Shown here: positions 7,148 through 14,600 of the stretch, piece after piece
Numbering within the stretch: position 1 is the stretch's first letter
How the letters are laid out: every line of letters begins with the position of its first letter
Assembly: GCF_002742685.1 (NCBI RefSeq)
Contig: NZ_PEDM01000028.1
Coordinates: 1 to 40,261, forward strand
Reading direction: 5' to 3'
Length of the DNA stretch: 40,261 bases
Origin: Anoxybacillus flavithermus
GTDB lineage: Bacteria; Bacillota; Bacilli; Bacillales; Anoxybacillaceae
Made by a program: the position numbers and the translations under genes
Notes under the pieces: model-generated
What the model was told of the DNA's origin: nothing
Database searches by the model: none
Seen by the model: the letters and a program-made list of their open reading frames with translations, nothing else

Positions 7148-9274
7148 TTATCGTATATGAGCTGTTTGTAGCTGTTTTATCACTTGTTCAAACGGAACAG
7201 GTGGACTAAATAAATAGCCTTGCGCTTTGTCGCAATGAGTCGATTGTAAAAATGAGACGTGTTGGTCGGTTTCAACTCCTTCAGCGACAATATACAATTG
7301 CAGACGATGGGCAAGCGCGATAATCGCTTCTGTTAATTTGGCTGTATGTTCGTTTGTAATGACCTCAAAAATAAACGATTTATCAATTTTTAGTGTATCG
7401 ACCGAAATGTGGCGTAAATAAGCAATGGATGAGTAGCCGCTACCGAAATCGTCAATTGCGATGCGAATGCCTATTTGTTTCAGTGCCCGAATCGTTTCAA
7501 TGACTTGTTTTTCATCGCTTAACGCAATGTTTTCTGTAATTTCCAATTCAATATATTGTGGTTGTAAACAAGTTTGTTCCAATAACTGTTGTACAAAAGA
7601 AAGAAACTGTTCGTTTTTCAACTGACGAAGCGATAAGTTAATGCTCACGTATACGTGAGACATTCCTTGTTCATGTAGTCGTTTTAAATCTAATACAGCT
7701 GTTTGGAAAATATATTCCCCTAGTGGAATAATAAAACCATCTTCTTCTGCAATACTGATAAATTCATGCGGCGGAACGAATCCGAGCTCCGCATCTTTCC
7801 AACGGGCGAGCGCTTCCATCCCAACGAGCTGATTTTGTTTCATATCGATAATCGGTTGATAATAAATAGAAATGGCACGTTGCTCTAAAGCGACGTGTAA
7901 TCGTTGGCGAATGAGTGATTTGCGGATGCGCTCTTGTTCAAACGTTGGATCGTACATCGCCCATTGATTTTTTCCTTTTTTCTTTGCCTCGTACATTGCC
8001 ATATCCGCATGTTGAATCAAAGTCATTTCATCTTCCCCATCTGTTGGGTATACGCTCACGCCGAGACTTGTTGTAATAAATAATTCTTTTTGACGAATGA
8101 AAAAAGGTTCACCAAGTATATCAATCATTTGTTGTGCCACTTGTTCAAATGAAGGAACATCACCAACAATGACCGCAAATTCATCGCCCCCAAGGCGAGC
8201 GACAAAATGATCGTGCAAATGGCTTAATCGTTTCGCCACCAATTGCAACAAAAGATCGCCAGCTGCGTGACCAAGTGAGTCGTTAATGTTTTTAAAGTTA
8301 TCTAAATCAAGAAAAAAAAGCGCCACCGTTTCGTTTTGTTCTTTCGCTATTTTTAAGCGTTCACGAAGTGTATCAATAAAATAACGTCGGTTTGGTAAAT
8401 TTGTTAGCTCATCAAATAAAGCTTGTTTTCTCAGTTGTTCTCTACTTTTAGCGAGCGCTTGCTCGGCGCGCTCTCTCGCTTGAAACGGTTCTTTAAATGA
8501 TGCTAAATATAACCCGCGTAAAAAATAAGAAAAGCCAATTACTTTATATACGTGTCCGAATACGTTTAACACATCATAAACGTGACGGTATAACGTAAAA
8601 ATAAGCTCGCTTAAAAATAAAAAGACGAAACCAACAATGACATCAAGCGTTGGCGCTAGCCGTTTTTCTTTATAGTGTCGAATGAGTAAAATAATCGTGA
8701 TGATGTGTAATGTTGTGATAATGTACTCTACTCCGTTTTTTAGTGGCGTTGTTCCTAGCCCTTCAATGACAAGTGGTGGTAAGGAATCTGCAAAATGAAC
8801 AATACTCATTGACACAAGTCCGACATATAGTAAAGGAACGAAAAAACCAAGTAGTTTTTCCCCTTTTTGAATCGGACCATCAGGAAGCAAGAAAGCGAGC
8901 AATAAAAATACTGCTTGTGTGAGCCGAGCAGCTAGCCAAAAAGAAGTCGCAAGCTGAACGGAACTATCTGCAAACACAATGCCCGGCATTTCTTTATATG
9001 TAAGCGTGTGCAATAAATCGAGGCAGCCGACAGCTAAAAAAGTTGTCGCAATGCGCAATCGACGGCGCGATAACGCTTGCGGAAACGAAATCCATCCTTG
9101 AAACGCGATCGCCATCGCTACCGTAATACTGAAAAACTCAAGTAATGTATGAAGCGATAAAAAGTGATTTCGTTCAAACGTCCATGCGAGTGACGAACGA
9201 AACAGCAAAATCGTTAAAAAACATATGACAGCAACTGCACTTACGATTAACGTTCGTCTTTCTTTTTTTGTCAT
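7148..9274 (-). CDS. MASE3-GGDEF-EAL cyclic di-GMP signalling protein
   Basis: A 708-residue protein. Residues ~8-265 contain about seven to eight membrane helices resembling a MASE3 sensor (LHTLLEFFSI, LHTLTYKEMPG, ATSFWLAARL). A GGDEF domain (~285-445) has an intact RLGGDEFAV signature and DLDNFKNINDSLGH, so diguanylate cyclase activity is possible. An EAL domain (~460-705) has GMEALARW, ELEITENIAL, IDDFGSGYSSIAYLR and LKIDKSF, all consistent with an active phosphodiesterase. I see no RxxD inhibitory site before GGDEF (the residues are LHDHFV). With both domains apparently intact, net activity cannot be predicted. It is upstream of, and probably co-transcribed with, the globin HD-GYP gene. 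The ATG has GGAGGG about 11 nt upstream. Confidence 0.9.
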   Translation of the reverse strand: MTKKERRTLIVSAVAVICFLTILLFRSSLAWTFERNHFLSLHTLLEFFSITVAMAIAFQGWISFPQALSRRRLRIATTFLAVGCLDLLHTLTYKEMPGIVFADSSVQLATSFWLAARLTQAVFLLLAFLLPDGPIQKGEKLLGFFVPLLYVGLVSMSIVHFADSLPPLVIEGLGTTPLKNGVEYIITTLHIITIILLIRHYKEKRLAPTLDVIVGFVFLFLSELIFTLYRHVYDVLNVFGHVYKVIGFSYFLRGLYLASFKEPFQARERAEQALAKSREQLRKQALFDELTNLPNRRYFIDTLRERLKIAKEQNETVALFFLDLDNFKNINDSLGHAAGDLLLQLVAKRLSHLHDHFVARLGGDEFAVIVGDVPSFEQVAQQMIDILGEPFFIRQKELFITTSLGVSVYPTDGEDEMTLIQHADMAMYEAKKKGKNQWAMYDPTFEQERIRKSLIRQRLHVALEQRAISIYYQPIIDMKQNQLVGMEALARWKDAELGFVPPHEFISIAEEDGFIIPLGEYIFQTAVLDLKRLHEQGMSHVYVSINLSLRQLKNEQFLSFVQQLLEQTCLQPQYIELEITENIALSDEKQVIETIRALKQIGIRIAIDDFGSGYSSIAYLRHISVDTLKIDKSFIFEVITNEHTAKLTEAIIALAHRLQLYIVAEGVETDQHVSFLQSTHCDKAQGYLFSPPVPFEQVIKQLQTAHIR

Positions 9275-9353
9275 CGATGTTATGTCCCTCCATCATCCCC
9301 ATGTTACATACATTATATATCGGAAAAATAGGAGAGGAAATGAAAAAATCATG

Positions 9354-9377
9354 AAAAAAAGCAGGGAATATCCCTGC
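9354..9377 (-). terminator. Terminator of the NlpC/P60 gene
   Basis: GCAGGGA-ATA-TCCCTGC, which read on the minus strand is followed by seven T residues (9354-9360). Confidence 0.8.
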
Positions 9378-9389
9378 TCCTTGTCGAGA

Positions 9390-9433
9390 GCAAGCACTTC
9401 GCGTCGAAAAGACGTTCGGCATGAAGTGCTTGC
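9390..9433 (-). other. Long 3'-UTR hairpin downstream of the NlpC/P60 gene
   Basis: An 11-bp perfect stem (GCAAGCACTTC / GAAGTGCTTGC) encloses a smaller CGTC-GAAAA-GACG hairpin. It lies between the hydrolase stop codon and the terminator at 9354-9377, so it would be in the transcript's 3' end. It has no U-tract of its own. Its role is unknown; mRNA stabilisation, a processed small RNA or a protein-binding site are possible. Confidence 0.6.
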
Positions 9434-9440
9434 CTTCGCA

Positions 9441-9890
9441 TTATAGTCGTTTTGCTCCAACGAAACGTTGTTTCCAATAAGCTTGATGGATGGAGTTTAC
9501 TTGAACCCCTTTTGATGATGTCGCGTGAATCATACGACCATTGCCGATATAGATCGCCACATGAGAAATCCCTTTATGTTTCGATGTTTTGAAAAATAGT
9601 AAATCTCCTGGTGCTAGTTGGTTAAGAGAAACGGGTTTTCCTTTCGCATACATTGCACTCGAGGAATGCGGAAGTGCAACGCCTACTTTCTTATATGTAT
9701 AGCTAACAAAACCGGAACAATCAAATCCTTTTGGTGTCGTTCCTCCTGTACGATACGGTGTGCCAATGACTTTATGTGCTTCAGCGATCAGTATGTTTGC
9801 TGAAAAGGCAGCCTCTGTTTTGAAAGGGCTTGCAAAATACGTGAAACATAGCAACATGAAGAGAGCGGTAGTGGCTAGAGCTTTTTTCAT
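9441..9890 (-). CDS. Secreted NlpC/P60 family cell-wall hydrolase
   Basis: A 149-residue protein with a Sec signal peptide (MKKALATTALFMLLCFTYFASPFKTEAAFSA, split around residues 1-30) and a single NlpC/P60 domain. The catalytic cysteine is in GFDCSGFVSYTY, the catalytic histidine in GISHVAIYIG, and a third polar residue in MIHATS. These enzymes cleave D-gamma-glutamyl-meso-diaminopimelate or related bonds in peptidoglycan stem peptides. It has no LysM or SH3 wall-binding module, so it is a minimal, soluble form. I chose the ATG at 9890 because GGAGG lies 8 nt upstream; a TTG five codons earlier overlaps that site. A good extended -10 promoter lies upstream, and it is probably monocistronic. 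Confidence 0.9.
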   Translation of the reverse strand: MKKALATTALFMLLCFTYFASPFKTEAAFSANILIAEAHKVIGTPYRTGGTTPKGFDCSGFVSYTYKKVGVALPHSSSAMYAKGKPVSLNQLAPGDLLFFKTSKHKGISHVAIYIGNGRMIHATSSKGVQVNSIHQAYWKQRFVGAKRL

Positions 9891-9929
9891 TGCTTGAACC
9901 TCCAAAAGACTTGTTCCATGGACGACTAC

Positions 9930-9938
9930 ATTATAGCA
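9930..9938 (-). promoter_or_regulatory. Extended -10 promoter of the NlpC/P60 gene
   Basis: On the minus strand TGCTATAAT gives a perfect TATAAT with a TGN extension, about 40 nt upstream of the start codon. No convincing -35 hexamer is seen at 16-18 nt. Confidence 0.6.
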
Positions 9939-10115
9939 AAAAAGATGTCGAAAAATTGTTACATAGCCATTAAATTATGTTACAAATACATTACAACGGT
10001 CGGTTTTTGTAAAAATAAAGAGAGAATTTAACATATATGTCTGAACAGAAAAGTTGAATGTAGACGAGCTTCACGATAAGATAGGGGAGAAGTACATTGA
10101 AAAAGGGGAACTGTA

Positions 10116-10805
10116 ATGGGTGATTGGATGATTTCTTCAGAAGCGCTTCTTGCTTTGTTAAAAATTATTGCAATTGATATTATTTTATCTGGGGATAACG
10201 CCATTGTGATTGCGATGGCTACACGTCGATTGCCGGAAAAACAACGCAATCGGGCTATTTTATTCGGCACAGCTGGCGCGGTCATTTTGCGCATATTGTT
10301 TGCGGCAATTATTGTCTTTTTATTGCAAATTCCATTTGTTCATTTTGCTGGAGGATTATTGCTCCTTTGGATTGCGTATAAAGTGTTGGTTAACGAGGAG
10401 GAAGAAGCGAACATACAAGCTGCCGACCGTTTATGGAAGGCGATTTGGACCATTATCTTAGCCGATGCTGTCATGAGTTTAGATAACGTCGTGGCGATTG
10501 CAGGAGCGTCAGGTGGGCATATTGGTATGATCGCTTTCGGTGTTGCCATTAGCATTCCGATTATGATTTTCGGGTCAAAGGCTATTGTGTTGGCTATGGA
10601 AAAATATAAATGGATTCCGTACGTTGGTTCGGGCATTTTAGCGTGGACGGCAGGAGAAATGTTGTTGAAAGATGAACAAATGAAAAAGTGGATTGCTTTT
10701 CCGCAAGGTTCGCAGTCGCTCGTATTCCTTATTGTTTTGACCGCTGTTGTTTTACTTTCTGGATACGTAAAAAATAAAAAAATAGATAAACAAAAAATCG
10801 CATAA
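10116..10805 (+). CDS. TerC family integral membrane protein (YjbE-like)
   Basis: A 229-residue membrane protein with about seven hydrophobic helices. It carries the two TerC-family acidic motifs, IDIILSGDNAIVIAMA (residues ~20-35) and LADAVMSLDNVVAIAG (~114-129), whose aspartates and asparagines lie within the membrane and are probably metal-binding. TerC relatives in Bacillus (MeeF/MeeY, formerly YceF/YkoY) export manganese to metallate secreted proteins, and YjbE is a paralogue. The length and sequence fit the short YjbE-like form. The ATG is preceded by AAAGGGGAACTGTA. The upstream leader shows no clear yybP-ykoY manganese riboswitch. A manganese role here is inferred from the family. Confidence 0.85.
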   Translation: MGDWMISSEALLALLKIIAIDIILSGDNAIVIAMATRRLPEKQRNRAILFGTAGAVILRILFAAIIVFLLQIPFVHFAGGLLLLWIAYKVLVNEEEEANIQAADRLWKAIWTIILADAVMSLDNVVAIAGASGGHIGMIAFGVAISIPIMIFGSKAIVLAMEKYKWIPYVGSGILAWTAGEMLLKDEQMKKWIAFPQGSQSLVFLIVLTAVVLLSGYVKNKKIDKQKIA

Positions 10806-10860
10806 AAATTTTGTGAACATATGTATAAAATTAAAAACAATGGTCATAATGGATAATGCT

Positions 10861-10895
10861 AAGTGTATTCCCCCGATCCCCCTGTGAATATACTT
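10861..10895. other. Imperfect hairpin downstream of the TerC gene
   Basis: AAGTGTATTC (10861-10870) pairs with GAATATACTT (10886-10895), with one G-U, around a C-rich 15-nt loop. It directly precedes the terminator hairpin. I cannot assign it to a known RNA family. Confidence 0.4.
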
Positions 10896-10899
10896 GAAA

Positions 10900-10935
10900 G
10901 GGCTATCTCCACAGCAAGATAGCCCGATTTTTTTA
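10900..10935. terminator. Rho-independent terminator (TerC gene, possibly bidirectional)
   Basis: A 9-bp stem GGGCTATCT / AGATAGCCC (10900-10925) followed by GATTTTTTT. It lies at the convergent ends of the TerC gene and the CoA-disulfide reductase gene. Confidence 0.85.
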
Positions 10936-13374
10936 AATAAACAAGTTTAATCCTGCTTCTTCAGCATCGCCTAAATATGTGGCGACACCGCCAATTTCGA
11001 TTCCGTCAATTAATTCTTCTTTTTTAATGCCCATAATATCCATTGACATCGAGCAGGCGACAAGTTTAACTCCTGCAGCCATGGCGTTTTTCATCAATGT
11101 TTCAATATCGTCGACATGTTTCTTTTCCATCACGTATTGAATCATTTTTGGACCCATGCCTGCCATGTTCATTTTTGATAATGGGAGGTCATGAACACCT
11201 TTTGGCATCATCATGCCGAACATTTTCTCAAGCATATCTTTTTGTACCGGCGGAGCGTCTTTTTTCCGTAAAATATTTAGTCCCCAGAATGTAAAGAACA
11301 TCGTTACTTTTTTGCCCATTGCCGCGGCACCCGATGCGATAATAAACGATGCGAGCGCTTTATCTAAATCCCCGCTAAACACAACGAGCGTTGCCCCGTC
11401 TTTTTTCGTTTCTTTTATAGATGGAGTTGGTGCTGTCGTTCCTTTTTGGATATAGGCGATAAACATTTTATTTTCGAACGTAGTCTTTAGTAACGTGTTG
11501 CCCGTTTTTTTACACCATGATTGAATGTCACGAGCAAATCCAGGGTCCGTTGCTTTTACCTCTAATACATCGCCATCTTTTAGCTGTTCCATCGTTTGAT
11601 ATACTTTCATAATTGGTCCAGGGCATTGGAGTCCACATGCGTCTAATGTTGTTGTTGCTTGAACGTTCATGACGTCTACACGCTCCACTTGTTTTTCTGT
11701 TTGTTCCTCTTTTCGTTGCTCTTGTTGTTCGCTATAAACAGCTGCATATGTTTTATATCCGCCATCTAAGTTTTTCACGCGGAAGCCATGTTGAGTTAAT
11801 ATGCGTGCTGCTAAATAACCGCGTAGTCCGACTTGGCAATACACATAGATCGTTTCATCTTTAGGCAATTCATGAAGTCGCTTGCGCAATTGCCCAAGCG
11901 GAATGTTCATTGAGCCTGGAATAAAGCCCATGTCGCGTTCCATTTCTTCACGAACGTCAACGAGACATGCCCCGTTTTTCACTAATTGATTGACTTCATG
12001 CCATTGAATTGTTTCAACCATATCTTCAATGATGTTTGTTGCGACATAACCAGCCATATTAACTGGGTCTTTAGCCGATGAATATGGCGGTGCGTAAGCT
12101 AATTCTAAGTCTGGTAAGTCGAATACTGTCATTCCACCTTTGATCGCCGTTGCAATGACATCAATTCGCTTATCAACCCCATCGTAACCAACTGCTTGTG
12201 CTCCGAATATGCGACCCGTTTGTCGATCAAACAATAGTTTTAGAGCAATCGGAAATGCACCTGGATAATAGCTTGCATGTGAATTTGGATGAATGTGTAT
12301 GACTTCATATTGTATGCCAAGACGTTGTAGCGTTTTTTCATTGTTTCCTGTTGCCGCTACCGTCATGTCAAATACTTTCGCGATCGCTGTGCCGAGCGTT
12401 CCTTTGTAGTGTACGTTTCGGCCGTTGATATGGTCAGCAACGATTCGTCCTTGCCGATTTGCTGGCCACGCGAGCGGAATGTGAGTTGGTTTGCCGTTAA
12501 TATAGTCCATCACTTCAATTGCATCGCCAATGGCATAAATCGAAGGATCGGATGTTTGTAAATATTCATTGACTTGAATGCCACCACGTTCGCCAATAGC
12601 TAGTCCTGCTTGTTTAGCTAGTTCATTTTCTGGCTTTACGCCAATAGCTAAGACGATCATGTCCGTATTAAGTGTTGTTCCACTTTGCAAGCGAACGATT
12701 TTTCCTTTTTGCTCAAATGATGCAACGCCATCTTCTAAAATGAGACGTACGCCTTTATCTCTTATATGTTGATGAAGAATCGCCGCCATTTCGTAGTCGA
12801 CAGACGCCATAATTTGTTTCGCCATTTCAACGAGCGTCACGTCTATGCCGCGTTCCCATAAGTTTTCCGCCATTTCCACACCGATAAATCCACCACCGAT
12901 GACGACTGCCTTTTTCGGTTTTTTTTCATCTACATATGCTTTGATCCGATCTGTATCTGGAATGTTGCGCAATGTGAATAATTTGCTTGCTTCTTCTATT
13001 CCTGGAATGTTCGGTTTTATCGGGCTTGCCCCTGGTGATAAAACGAGATAATCATAGTTTTCTTCATACGTTTTTCCTGTTGGCAAATGTTTTACAGTTA
13101 CCGTTTTCCGTTCACGGTTGATCGCAATGACTTCACTTTGAATGCGGATGTCGAGATGAAATTTTTCCGCCATGCCTTCAACCGTTTGAACGAGCAAAGC
13201 ATCACGCTCTGTAATAGCGCCGCCGATATAATATGGAAGACCACAGTTTGCAAATGAAATATATTCTCCACGTTCAAACATCACGATTTCCGCTTGTTCA
13301 TCTAAACGGCGTAGACGGGCCGCTGTTGTTGCGCCACCAGCTACACCACCAACAATGACAATTTTTTTGCTCAT
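10933..13374 (-). CDS. cdr: CoA-disulfide reductase fused to rhodanese, TusA and DsrE domains
   Basis: An 813-residue, four-module redox and sulfur protein. Residues 1-~450 are a FAD/NAD(P)-dependent pyridine nucleotide-disulfide reductase with IVGGVAGGATTAARLRR (FAD site), the single active cysteine Cys44 in SFANCGLPYY typical of CoA-disulfide reductase/NADH oxidase, and a second NAD-binding AVVIGGGFIGVEMAE. Residues ~460-555 are a rhodanese domain with its persulfide cysteine in YVYCQVGLRG (~512). Residues ~575-645 are a TusA domain with the CPGP motif (ACGLQCPGPIMK). Residues ~660-813 are a DsrE/DsrF-like domain with a conserved Cys in LVACSMSMD. Together these could reduce CoA disulfide, persulfide or polysulfide and pass sulfane sulfur between modules. 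RBS AAGGAGGT is excellent. The promoter overlaps a Rex/Fnr-like palindrome. Confidence 0.93.
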   Translation of the reverse strand: MSKKIVIVGGVAGGATTAARLRRLDEQAEIVMFERGEYISFANCGLPYYIGGAITERDALLVQTVEGMAEKFHLDIRIQSEVIAINRERKTVTVKHLPTGKTYEENYDYLVLSPGASPIKPNIPGIEEASKLFTLRNIPDTDRIKAYVDEKKPKKAVVIGGGFIGVEMAENLWERGIDVTLVEMAKQIMASVDYEMAAILHQHIRDKGVRLILEDGVASFEQKGKIVRLQSGTTLNTDMIVLAIGVKPENELAKQAGLAIGERGGIQVNEYLQTSDPSIYAIGDAIEVMDYINGKPTHIPLAWPANRQGRIVADHINGRNVHYKGTLGTAIAKVFDMTVAATGNNEKTLQRLGIQYEVIHIHPNSHASYYPGAFPIALKLLFDRQTGRIFGAQAVGYDGVDKRIDVIATAIKGGMTVFDLPDLELAYAPPYSSAKDPVNMAGYVATNIIEDMVETIQWHEVNQLVKNGACLVDVREEMERDMGFIPGSMNIPLGQLRKRLHELPKDETIYVYCQVGLRGYLAARILTQHGFRVKNLDGGYKTYAAVYSEQQEQRKEEQTEKQVERVDVMNVQATTTLDACGLQCPGPIMKVYQTMEQLKDGDVLEVKATDPGFARDIQSWCKKTGNTLLKTTFENKMFIAYIQKGTTAPTPSIKETKKDGATLVVFSGDLDKALASFIIASGAAAMGKKVTMFFTFWGLNILRKKDAPPVQKDMLEKMFGMMMPKGVHDLPLSKMNMAGMGPKMIQYVMEKKHVDDIETLMKNAMAAGVKLVACSMSMDIMGIKKEELIDGIEIGGVATYLGDAEEAGLNLFI

Positions 13375-13393
13375 TATTGATCAACCTCCTTAC

Positions 13394-13413
13394 ATTGTGA
13401 ATTGTATCACAAT
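13394..13413 (-). promoter_or_regulatory. Rex/Fnr-type palindrome overlapping the cdr -10
   Basis: A perfect 7-bp inverted repeat ATTGTGA-N6-TCACAAT. On the minus strand the N6 is TACAAT, preceded by TGA, i.e. an extended -10 of the cdr promoter lies inside the site. The shape fits a Rex box (TTGTGAA-N4-TTCACAA) with one mismatch, and equally the Crp/Fnr consensus TGTGA-N6-TCACA. Overlap with the -10 favours repression. Confidence 0.7.
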
Positions 13414-13457
13414 AAAAATTATAGATAAAGGGGTATTAGTATTTGTTTGTGACGAAT

Positions 13458-13475
13458 ATGTGAATGTTTTCACGA
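13458..13475. promoter_or_regulatory. Second Rex-like operator in the cdr/ureohydrolase intergenic region
   Basis: ATGTGAA-TGTT-TTCACGA has perfect GTGAA / TTCAC arms with the 4-nt spacer of a Rex box. It lies about 63 bp from the first site, centre to centre (six helical turns), and upstream of the promoter at 13486-13515. Confidence 0.5.
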
Positions 13476-13485
13476 GAGAACATCG

Positions 13486-13515
13486 TTGTATTGATTATAG
13501 AGATGTTTGTATAAT
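13486..13515 (+). promoter_or_regulatory. SigA-type promoter of the ureohydrolase gene
   Basis: TTGTAT (13486-13491), 18-nt spacer, perfect TATAAT (13510-13515), about 40 nt upstream of the start codon. Confidence 0.6.
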
Positions 13516-13554
13516 TTTATTGAAGAAAAAACTTGCACAAGGGTGGGGAGAAGT

Positions 13555-14271
13555 ATGCATCCAAGTGTAACGTTTTTAAACTTCGATCATACGTATACGT
13601 GGCAACGAAACCTTCTTCGCTTTCCTCATGATTGGATCGAGATGGCTGACATCGAAGGAACAAATTTATATTGCGATGACGATGCGATGCAAGAAATTGA
13701 AAAAAGACTTGCACGTCGACATACGAGAGGGATGACGTTAATCGGAAGCGGCAACTATCATTACGTTTCATACGTATTGCTTAAGCAGTTTCATGAGCCG
13801 TTTACACTCGTATTGTTTGATCATCATACCGACATGAATGAGCAAACGCTGTTTCCACTTCTTTCATGTGGCTCATGGGTATCATATGCTCAAAAAAACG
13901 TTCCGACATTAAAACACGTTGTCATCATCGGTTCTGCAACTTCACACACATTTTCACATGTCACAATCTTTCCAAAAAGCGATTTCATGTATGCGCCAAT
14001 GACGATTGTGCGCGCGATTCCGACAAAACATATATACATTAGCATTGATAAAGATGTGCTTCGCCCTCAAGATGCACAAACAAATTGGGATCAAGGGACA
14101 ATGTCGTTACAGATGCTTTTGACTTACATCGACTATCTTTTCCGATACAAACATGTGCTCGGTGTTGATGTGTGCGGAGAAGATCGTTCGTTTTGTGTGA
14201 AAAACGAGCAAGCGAATGAAGCCATTATACAGACATGCTTTAAGCATATGCCTATATCCTCTGCCTCGTAA
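13555..14271 (+). CDS. Ureohydrolase (arginase/agmatinase) family protein
   Basis: A 238-residue protein with the ureohydrolase di-metal signature: a histidine in GSGNYHYVS (~His68), FDHHTDM (Asp89, His90, Asp93) and SIDKDVL (Asp165, Asp167). These supply the expected Mn ligands, so it is probably a hydrolase of a guanidino compound. It is clearly shorter than canonical arginase or agmatinase (about 300 residues) and lacks their well-conserved substrate loops, so the substrate cannot be named. I chose the ATG at 13555 because GGGGAG is just upstream and the 16 extra residues of a longer frame look non-conserved. It is divergent from cdr, shares a control region with it, and is followed by the Feo genes. 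An arginine link to the NOS gene 10 kb away is only speculative. Confidence 0.82.
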   Translation: MHPSVTFLNFDHTYTWQRNLLRFPHDWIEMADIEGTNLYCDDDAMQEIEKRLARRHTRGMTLIGSGNYHYVSYVLLKQFHEPFTLVLFDHHTDMNEQTLFPLLSCGSWVSYAQKNVPTLKHVVIIGSATSHTFSHVTIFPKSDFMYAPMTIVRAIPTKHIYISIDKDVLRPQDAQTNWDQGTMSLQMLLTYIDYLFRYKHVLGVDVCGEDRSFCVKNEQANEAIIQTCFKHMPISSAS

Positions 14272-14321
14272 TATTTTGTGAACACAATAAAATAAAGATA
14301 GATGTTTTTGTTTACTCATAC

Positions 14322-14356
14322 TATAATTATTAATGAAAAAGGTTATCATTATTAAT
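14322..14356 (+). promoter_or_regulatory. feoAB promoter -10 and Fur-like inverted repeat
   Basis: A perfect TATAAT (14322-14327) is followed by an imperfect inverted repeat, ATTATTAATGA (14326-14336) and TCATTATTAAT (14346-14356), with a 9-nt spacer. The AT-rich ATAATGA/TCATTAT arms resemble Fur boxes, and position and gene function agree with iron repression. No good -35 is visible. Confidence 0.5.
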
Positions 14357-14369
14357 TGGGGGATTACGT

Positions 14370-14600
14370 ATGGTTGCGATGACGCAATTACGAGTTGGGG
14401 AACGCGCAAAAATTGTTGATTTATCCCAAGTAAATGATTTAGTAAAAAGAAGGTTGTTAGATATGGGGGTAACGGAAGGAACAGAAATTTGTTTGAAATG
14501 CACGATGCCGCTTGGTGGCCCGTTTATGATTGAAAATTGCGGACAATGTGTCGGCATCCGCCGCCATGAGGCGATGAGCATTCAGGTGAAGCCGTTATGA
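14370..14600 (+). CDS. feoA: Ferrous iron transport protein A
   Basis: A 76-residue SH3-like FeoA. Characteristic features are LRVGERAKIVDL at the N-terminus, RRLLDMGVTEGTEI in the middle, and a C-terminal GIRRHEAMSIQV strand. FeoA is a small cytoplasmic partner that modulates the FeoB permease. Its TGA stop overlaps the FeoB start (ATGATG), so translation is coupled. It contains Cys-rich NCGQCVG and a further Cys earlier, somewhat more than typical. GGGGG lies about 8 nt upstream of the ATG. A Fur-like repeat precedes it. Confidence 0.93.
   Translation: MVAMTQLRVGERAKIVDLSQVNDLVKRRLLDMGVTEGTEICLKCTMPLGGPFMIENCGQCVGIRRHEAMSIQVKPL

Noticed and set aside
9940-10115. yybP-ykoY manganese riboswitch in front of the TerC gene
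   Set aside because: Only a GGGGAG-like patch is seen; the other conserved loops and stems of that riboswitch could not be found.
14278-14292. TTGTG-AA-CACAA palindrome upstream of feoA
   Set aside because: It resembles a Rex half-site pair, but the 2-nt spacer is wrong for Rex or Fnr. It may simply be the tail of the ureohydrolase transcript.
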